The notes under the pieces are model-generated. The model did no database searches and was not told the origin of the DNA. It was given only the letters and a program-made list of their open reading frames with translations. Both the position numbers and the translations under genes were made by a program. From contig JALNWY010000164.1 of assembly GCA_023230665.1 (NCBI GenBank), forward strand, positions 1-6,691: 6,691 nt of DNA. The letters are read 5' to 3'. The DNA is from Deltaproteobacteria bacterium. GTDB lineage: Bacteria; Desulfobacterota; Desulfomonilia; UBA1062. Within the stretch, counting starts at the first letter, position 1. Every line of letters starts with the position of its first letter. Shown here one piece after another: positions 6,311 through 6,691 of this stretch.

Positions 6311-6339
6311 ATTCTATCCATTATCTCTACCTTAGTCAA
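6311..6339 (-). promoter_or_regulatory. Sigma70-type promoter for the gene cluster
   Basis: On the minus strand TTGACT (6339-6334, 5 of 6 to consensus) and TAGAAT (6316-6311, 5 of 6) are separated by exactly 17 bp. Transcription should start near 6304, leaving a leader of about 75 nt before ATG 6229. CCATT (6342-6338) and AATGG (6322-6318) form a loose inverted repeat overlapping the -35 box and spacer, a possible additional regulator contact. This is the strongest promoter-like signal in the window. Confidence 0.7.
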
Positions 6340-6541
6340 TGGTTATTTCATCGAGAAAGATCAGTTACCCGATTTTATTTTGCCAAATTATGATATTATT
6401 GCTCTTATCTTGGTATATTTCCCACTCTGGAAAGTTCTGTCTTCTCACGCAAGAGCAGCAAATTGAATTCTTTTTCTTTTACAATGATCGTTCCCCGGGA
6501 TGTGTTTCCCTCAGGTAATCAGTAATGGGATCAGGTCTCAA

Positions 6542-6563
6542 CGGGCTGTTGCCCGAACAACAG
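6542..6563. repeat. Two overlapping, mutually exclusive inverted repeats
   Basis: CGGGC (6542-6546) pairs with GCCCG (6551-6555) around a 4-base loop. Alternatively CTGTTG (6546-6551) pairs with CAACAG (6558-6563) around six bases. The two share bases and cannot form together. No T tract follows on either strand, so this is not a standard terminator. Confidence 0.45.
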
Positions 6564-6578
6564 TTTGATGAATATTTT

Positions 6579-6587
6579 TGCTATAAT
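6579..6587 (+). promoter_or_regulatory. Extended -10 element, possible divergent promoter
   Basis: TGCTATAAT on the plus strand is a perfect extended -10 (TGnTATAAT). There is no good -35 hexamer at 16-18 bp, which extended -10 promoters can tolerate. It would drive a gene to the right of the window, divergent from the catabolic cluster. In AT-rich DNA such matches also arise by chance. Confidence 0.35.
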
Positions 6588-6691
6588 TTTACAGTGAAGA
6601 GATCAAGTCAACATTTTGGGATAATTGGCTGCAGAAAATCTCCTTGAGTCACTATAATTGTGCAAGAAAGAGAAAATACGGCAATAAAGAG

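Larger units (their letters stand above)
6340..6691. other. AT-rich upstream region without a recognisable gene
   Basis: About 350 bp clearly lower in GC than the genes. No convincing protein frame, tRNA or rRNA is seen. It holds the possible plus-strand promoter at 6579-6587, the overlapping hairpins at 6542-6563, and a second plus-strand TATAAT (6653-6658) without a good -35. A minus-strand TTGACT lies at about 6614-6609 but lacks a well-spaced -10. A relatively GC-rich patch (about 6490-6560) sits inside the AT-rich sequence and could be a structured RNA or a binding region. The window ends before any gene to the right is visible. Confidence 0.5.

Noticed and set aside
6278..6466. Plus-strand 62-codon hydrophobic frame
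   Set aside because: No Shine-Dalgarno, hydrophobic content expected of AT-rich DNA, and it lies across the promoter of the catabolic cluster on the other strand.
6542..6563. Intrinsic terminator
   Set aside because: The hairpins are real but no T tract follows on either strand.
1..6691. CRISPR array, insertion sequence, tRNA or rRNA
   Set aside because: No regularly spaced repeats, transposase frames, terminal inverted repeats or RNA gene signatures were seen on either strand.

Overview
The window reads as one minus-strand catabolic gene cluster from an anaerobic bacterium, transcribed from the right-hand side towards position 1. It has GC-rich genes, Shine-Dalgarno sites ahead of most starts, short gaps and a strongly AT-rich upstream region. 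Combined with an oxygen-sensitive 4Fe-4S/FAD dehydratase beside CoA-ester beta-oxidation genes, this suggests a syntrophic or sulfate-reducing Desulfobacterota-type anaerobe, or possibly a clostridial relative. The taxonomic guess is inference; nothing in the window proves it.

Layout in transcription order (right to left): an AT-rich upstream region (6340-6691); a near-consensus sigma70 promoter (6311-6339); a 21-bp inverted repeat in the predicted 5' leader (6263-6283); a 3-hydroxyacyl-CoA dehydrogenase (5369-6229); a possible 21-codon leader ORF overlapping the next start (5262-5327); a 392-aa regulator made of two TetR units in tandem (4084-5262); a thiolase (2798-4012); a 90-bp gap with a perfect 12-bp palindrome and a hairpin; an enoyl-CoA hydratase/crotonase (1943-2707); a 267-bp gap with no convincing gene; a 4-hydroxybutyryl-CoA dehydratase/vinylacetyl-CoA isomerase family protein (224-1675); and, overlapping its stop by four bases, the start of a small cysteine-motif protein that leaves the window at position 1.

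The four enzymes make a consecutive pathway: 4-hydroxybutyryl-CoA to crotonyl-CoA (dehydratase), to 3-hydroxybutyryl-CoA (hydratase), to acetoacetyl-CoA (dehydrogenase), to two acetyl-CoA (thiolase). No 4-hydroxybutyrate CoA-transferase, CoA ligase, 4-hydroxybutyrate dehydrogenase or acyl-CoA dehydrogenase is visible, so entry and redox steps must lie elsewhere. The TetR protein inside the cluster is probably its own acyl-CoA-responsive regulator.

Points most worth a second look: the dehydratase has one residue fewer between two predicted Fe-S ligands than the characterised Clostridium aminobutyricum enzyme; the regulator is a TetR-TetR fusion; the small CGGC protein is translationally coupled to the dehydratase; and an inverted repeat lies just downstream of the promoter as a candidate operator.
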